The notes under the pieces were generated by a model. It had not been told where the DNA came from, did no database searches, and was given only the letters and a program-made list of their open reading frames with translations. Both the position numbers and the translations under genes were made by a program. From Methylomonas rapida (GTDB taxonomy: Bacteria; Pseudomonadota; Gammaproteobacteria; Methylococcales; Methylomonadaceae), in assembly GCF_024360925.2 (NCBI RefSeq), contig NZ_CP113517.1, positions 3,162,001-3,226,000 of the forward strand: DNA of 64,000 nucleotides, given 5' to 3'. Positions within the stretch are counted from its first letter, which is position 1; each line of letters starts with the position of its first letter. Below are positions 63,801 to 64,000 of this stretch, in pieces.

Positions 63801-64000
63801 TGCTGGAACAATGCGCGCTGCTCGGTTTTGGCGCGGTGCTGGCTCAGCCAGAACTAGCGCTGCCATTGATAGACAAATTATTCAAGGGACATAACTGGGA
63901 AAACAAACAAAACATCCTGGCGCAGGCTCTGCAACAATGGCTGAAGTTACCGCTATTGGCCGACACCGGCATCAGCCTGTCGGATTTGGCAAGCCACCGC
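60815..64000 (+). CDS. recB: Exodeoxyribonuclease V subunit beta (RecB), 3' end beyond the window
   Basis: The first 1062 codons of RecB, cut by the window edge. The SF1A helicase motifs are present: Walker A SAGTGKTYT near residue 28, VVTFTDAATKELRERI, LIDEFQDTDPVQY, GDPKQAIYSFRGGD, IHKSKGLEYPLVFLPF and YVAVTRARYACWLG. The segment GVLVHELLEQCALLGF at about 990-1005 marks the start of the nuclease domain, whose catalytic residues lie downstream. The gene is coupled to recC by ATGA. recD is expected next. Confidence 0.95.
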   Translation, partial: MTSATAIDPLVLPLSGTRLIEASAGTGKTYTIAALYVRLILGHGMQGSELLPPDILVVTFTDAATKELRERIRARLTQAARYFRDSSMESDDFLQRLRADYAAEQWPNCARRLELAANWMDEAAVYTIHSWCNRMLQQHAFDSGSLFKQEVDSDDQELLHQVVRDYWRQFFYPLSATACLAVNKLAASPEQLAAILKPLLFETEAAGLNCETDDIRPVFEAWEQWQRQCDVLENQARQHWLSQQTALEALLQLASNDGWLNGNQYRKNTFADKLKHMAAWAQGATLGLDDLAKFGRQKLQAGLTKAHQNKIDQFQQTTFQAIDDFIAHCEQEIDIADSITRHAIQWLRARYDAEKQRIARMTFDDMLNRLDSALRSQNGERLAATIIKQYPIALIDEFQDTDPVQYRIFARLYPADAEEEFGCFMIGDPKQAIYSFRGGDIFTYLKAHQATLGKHYTLGTNYRSTESLVAAVNRMFAHADQQQAEGAFYFKHDEFDPLPFIPVAAKGRNEVFVIEQESAPALTFWRLDGEQAIGMPDYRVQMAAATASEIVRLLTGGQKGHTGFRDAQGQMAPLQPADIAILVRSGSEARIMRQALAERRLRSVYLSERESIYASPEAKDILIWLRALAEPRDERKVRAALSTATIGWPYQTLRRLTLDEPLWESQLERFIGYQQRWQQDGILPTLRQLLSDYALSARFAALADGERRLTNLLHLAELLQHAGSHLDGEQALIRHLAETIASSEQAAEENVIRLESDANLIKIVTIHKSKGLEYPLVFLPFICSFREVGGRNTRYYRYHDPDFNLSIDLSKSDECKAISDKERLQEDLRLLYVAVTRARYACWLGVAAIKSGNSKNSLLHKSALGYVLGWQPDMAASELQSRLSELKGDCAAIAIENPPAATAMPYQPPHAETEIDAARDSTIKVGDNWWIASYTALQTEQITAGKPASAPSEAENYREDKQGDEAEPLPNPPMQAASGLHGLPRGAEPGVLVHELLEQCALLGFGAVLAQPELALPLIDKLFKGHNWENKQNILAQALQQWLKLPLLADTGISLSDLASHR

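Overview
The window looks like chromosomal DNA of a gammaproteobacterium. Gene order such as rpoZ-spoT-ridA-recG and sbcD-sbcC, together with the moderate GC content, fits the group. The mix of dispersed palindromic repeats and a large sensory repertoire would suit a type I methanotroph (Methylomonas-like), but no methane-oxidation gene lies here, so genus is an inference. No rRNA, tRNA, CRISPR array or prophage was recognised.

Layout. 0-5 kb: sbcD-sbcC nuclease operon. 5-9.3 kb: a Uma2-family protein, lnt, and a coiled-coil membrane protein. 9.4-13.6 kb (minus): five tightly packed genes, an SDR39U1 epimerase, a small membrane protein, photolyase phrB, lipocalin blc and a DUF523/DUF1722 (YbgA-like) protein. 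13.9-17.9 kb (minus): a membrane protein, an SRPBCC protein, a short LOV photoreceptor, a di-iron hydroxylase and msrP-msrQ. 18.3-22.2 kb (minus): hflK-hflC-ftsH. 22.3-24.6 kb: a sigma-70-like factor divergent from a MerR-type B12 photoreceptor regulator (LitR/CarH type). 24.9-35.5 kb: two facing signalling operons, one with a PAS histidine kinase and a REC-PP2C-REC-PAS-GGDEF-EAL protein, the other with an Hpt/REC kinase, a FixL-like haem-PAS hybrid kinase and a PilZ-zinc-ribbon-REC protein. 35.5-39.5 kb (minus): SPOR protein, coaX, birA, a PilZ protein and a TusD/TusC-like pair. 39.6-46.5 kb (plus): a BepA-like M48 protease, a candidate sRNA, then rpoZ-spoT-ridA-recG. 46.5-55.3 kb: an accessory region with a TonB receptor split by an ISL3 element, a second identical IS copy, a BNR-repeat lipoprotein and a thioredoxin-like protein. 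55.5-64 kb: a LuxR-type regulator, a lipoprotein, recC and the 5' part of recB.

How it fits together. The most coherent story is light and photo-oxidative stress: an AdoCbl-type photoreceptor repressor, a divergent sigma factor, a short LOV protein, photolyase, lipocalin, methionine sulfoxide reductase and membrane-lipid enzymes within about 15 kb. Three exact TTGTACAA palindromes lie in or beside the sigma/regulator promoter region and are the obvious candidate operators. The second theme is c-di-GMP and oxygen/redox signalling, including a PAS domain that keeps the FixL haem-pocket residues at the right spacing. The third is mobile DNA: two 1395-bp ISL3 copies and several families of short palindromic repeats, one of which supplies the start codon of lnt.
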